Assembly: GCA_016763355.1 (NCBI GenBank)
Contig: JAESTY010000334.1
Coordinates: forward strand, 1-5,373
Length of the DNA stretch: 5,373 nt
Direction: 5' to 3'
Origin: Immundisolibacteraceae bacterium
GTDB lineage: Bacteria > Pseudomonadota > Gammaproteobacteria > Immundisolibacterales > Immundisolibacteraceae
This document shows, piece after piece, positions 4,374-5,373 of this stretch (within the stretch, counting starts at the first letter, position 1; the number at the start of each line of letters is the position of its first letter). The notes beneath the pieces were generated by a model. The model was not told the DNA's origin and made no database searches. It was given only the letters and a program-made list of their open reading frames with translations. The translations under genes and the position numbers were made by a program.

Positions 4374-5006
4374 TTAAACCTCTTTCTTAATATATAAAGT
4401 AACTTTTTGATATGGAATCCCCACATCTTCACAAATATTTTTTATTTTTTCGGAATTATGCAGATCTACAACTCTAGAAATATATTCAAAATGAACTGCT
4501 TTTTCATATTCAATATTAGTTAAATAGCTAGCCTTACGAACGGTAGAAATTGAACTACACCAACCAGACAAGCCTAAATTAAGAATCCATCTATAACTAT
4601 CGGATAATCTATTTTTAGAAGATGGTTTTGATTTGTATACACTTCTATTGCAAAATGCAAAATAAAGATCCCATCCACTTTCCATTGAATTAACTGCACA
4701 ATATTTTTCAACTTTGTAATCTTTACCATTTTTCTTTTTCTTGAAGTTTTCCCAATCTAAAAAATCAATAGGGGAACAAATGTTTTTTAAACAGTCTCTA
4801 TATTTCATACCAGCAAAATTAAAATTTTCAACTAGCTCATTTGGTCGATTGTCTTCATGTTTTCTAGTTAAAGCAAAAAATCCAGTTTCAAAGCAGCAAT
4901 GAGCAAAAACCATGCTCGATACTACTTCATAATCTGGATCACAAAGGTGTACATATTTAGCTAAACTCTTAGCTACTTCTATAATAAATTTATCTTGATT
5001 TTGCAT
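4374..5006 (-). CDS. GH73-like peptidoglycan hydrolase (glucosaminidase fold)
   Basis: A 210-aa protein resembling the LytG/FlgJ-type N-acetylglucosaminidase domain, which cuts glycan strands of the cell wall. Residues 29-42 (VSSMVFAHCCFETG) match the family's helix ending in the catalytic Glu (E40, pattern A-x-x-x-E-[ST]-G). NFAGMKYR (63-70) matches the NLFGIK motif. KASYLTNIEYEKAV near residues 158-171 matches the C-terminal aGYATDPxYaxKi segment. A Trp/Tyr-rich middle (DWENF, VNSMESGWDLYFAFCNRS) fits the substrate groove. There is no signal peptide or wall-binding repeat, so export would need a holin-like helper or cell lysis. Nine Cys is high. The start overlaps the 74-aa membrane protein gene by 17 bp. 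It reads as a phage-type endolysin, though a role in DNA entry or bacteriocin release is possible. Confidence 0.72.
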   Translation of the reverse strand: MQNQDKFIIEVAKSLAKYVHLCDPDYEVVSSMVFAHCCFETGFFALTRKHEDNRPNELVENFNFAGMKYRDCLKNICSPIDFLDWENFKKKKNGKDYKVEKYCAVNSMESGWDLYFAFCNRSVYKSKPSSKNRLSDSYRWILNLGLSGWCSSISTVRKASYLTNIEYEKAVHFEYISRVVDLHNSEKIKNICEDVGIPYQKVTLYIKKEV

Positions 5007-5214
5007 TATTTCTCTCTACTAAAATACCTACATCAACCTCTATACCTTCTAGTTTGATATTGATGTTATTTATCTTGTCAAAATACTTTTGATTCTGTTC
5101 ATTTTTATATTTAAAATCTGAAATATCAACTTTATTTGTTAATTGTATTTGCTGATATCCAATGACACTTAAAACGCATATAAACGCCCACATTGGGACT
5201 TTTTGATCTTTCAT
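4990..5214 (-). CDS. 74-aa single-span membrane protein, holin/spanin-like candidate
   Basis: The N-terminus MKDQK is followed by one hydrophobic span (about 7-23, PMWAFICVLSVIGYQQI) and about 50 polar, coiled-coil-like residues (YKNEQNQKYFDKINNINIKL). Positive charge before the span predicts N-in, C-out topology, as in inner-membrane spanins and some holins. It is first in the operon and overlaps the hydrolase start by 17 bp, the usual place for a lysis helper. GAGAAG lies four to five bases before the ATG at 5214. No family is recognised, so the holin/spanin idea rests on size, topology and neighbour only. Confidence 0.62.
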   Translation of the reverse strand: MKDQKVPMWAFICVLSVIGYQQIQLTNKVDISDFKYKNEQNQKYFDKINNINIKLEGIEVDVGILVERNNAKSR

Positions 5215-5265
5215 TATCTTCTCGATTTTATAAACAAAGCTGTATTAATTAATTCGTCTATACCT

Positions 5266-5294
5266 AATATAATCCTAAATATAATTAATATCAA
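5266..5294 (-). promoter_or_regulatory. Sigma70-type promoter of the lysis-like operon
   Basis: On the minus strand TTGATA (5294-5289), exactly 17 bases, then TATATT (5271-5266). The transcript would start near 5259, about 45 bases before the ATG at 5214. It is one of the best promoter matches in the window. Confidence 0.6.
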
Positions 5295-5373
5295 GCCTTT
5301 TTAGAAAATAGTATTTTAGTGTTATTTATACTAAAAAAAGTATTAAATGAATAAATACTAAATATACTATAAA
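5295..5373. other. A+T-rich region with ATACTAAA motifs
   Basis: No gene is seen here. ATACTAAA occurs at 5328-5335 and 5355-5362, a related ATACTATAAA ends the window (5364-5373), and TTTTAGTG-type inverse copies lie near 5313. ATACT-AAAAAA-AGTAT (about 5328-5343) is a weak hairpin. The same ATACTAAA word occurs at 1546-1553. A duplex-opening or regulatory role is possible, but the base composition alone makes such words likely. Confidence 0.35.

Noticed and set aside
4373..4432. 20-residue N-terminal extension of the 94-aa protein (ATG at 4432)
   Set aside because: It would overlap the GH73 gene by 59 bases, whereas the ATG at 4372 has AAAGAGG at ideal spacing.
1..5373. tRNA or rRNA genes, CRISPR array, insertion sequence or integrase
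   Set aside because: No cloverleaf, regularly spaced repeat-spacer pattern, transposase motif or terminal inverted repeats were seen on either strand.

Overview
The window is a very A+T-rich stretch in which every convincing gene lies on the minus strand. The genes are packed close together with short or overlapping junctions. TGA serves as a normal stop (for example at the end of the PadR-like gene) and Trp is read from TGG, so the standard bacterial code applies and a mollicute-type code is not supported. Shine-Dalgarno sequences such as AGGGAG, AAAGAGG and AAAGGGG precede several genes. I cannot name the host. The gene content is that of a small plasmid or phage-like replicon: an initiator-like protein, a ribbon-helix-helix regulator, a cell-wall hydrolase with small companion proteins, a pentapeptide protein and a PadR-type regulator. 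No capsid, packaging ATPase, integrase, relaxase or transposase gene is seen.

Layout, in the direction of transcription (right to left). (1) 5373-5215: A+T-rich leader with a good sigma70-type promoter. (2) 5214-3886: an apparent four-gene operon for a 74-aa single-span membrane protein, a GH73-like peptidoglycan hydrolase, a 94-aa basic amphipathic protein and a 57-aa small protein. It looks like a lysis or wall-remodelling module. (3) 3824-2158: replication-control block. A protein with two ribbon-helix-helix repeats is followed by a 180-bp non-coding interval and then by a 365-aa winged-helix replication-initiator-like gene. The interval holds a plus-strand promoter, a hairpin and an intrinsic terminator. 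(4) 2127-1570: pentapeptide-repeat protein with a DUF5758-like C-terminal domain, bracketed by a near-identical 21-bp repeat. (5) 1569-1: a promoter with TAAAGTAT repeats upstream of it, then a small membrane protein, a PadR-like regulator and a coiled-coil membrane protein that runs off position 1.

The most interesting signal is the rep leader. A plus-strand promoter (TTGACT, 17 bp, GATAAT) and a downstream terminator hairpin define a candidate antisense RNA of roughly 100 nt facing the untranslated leader of rep. The terminator pairs better in plus-strand RNA (U.G wobble) than in minus-strand RNA (A.C mismatch). The order RHH regulator - antisense RNA - rep is the same as copG-RNAII-repB of pMV158-type plasmids, although this Rep shows no obvious rolling-circle nuclease motif and the RHH protein is an internal duplication.

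The window may be one complete circular replicon. If the last base is joined to the first, the open reading frame leaving position 1 stops after two further codons, just beyond a C-terminal membrane anchor, and the remaining junction becomes a simple intergenic region carrying the promoter of the lysis-like operon. This is inference from the sequence alone.
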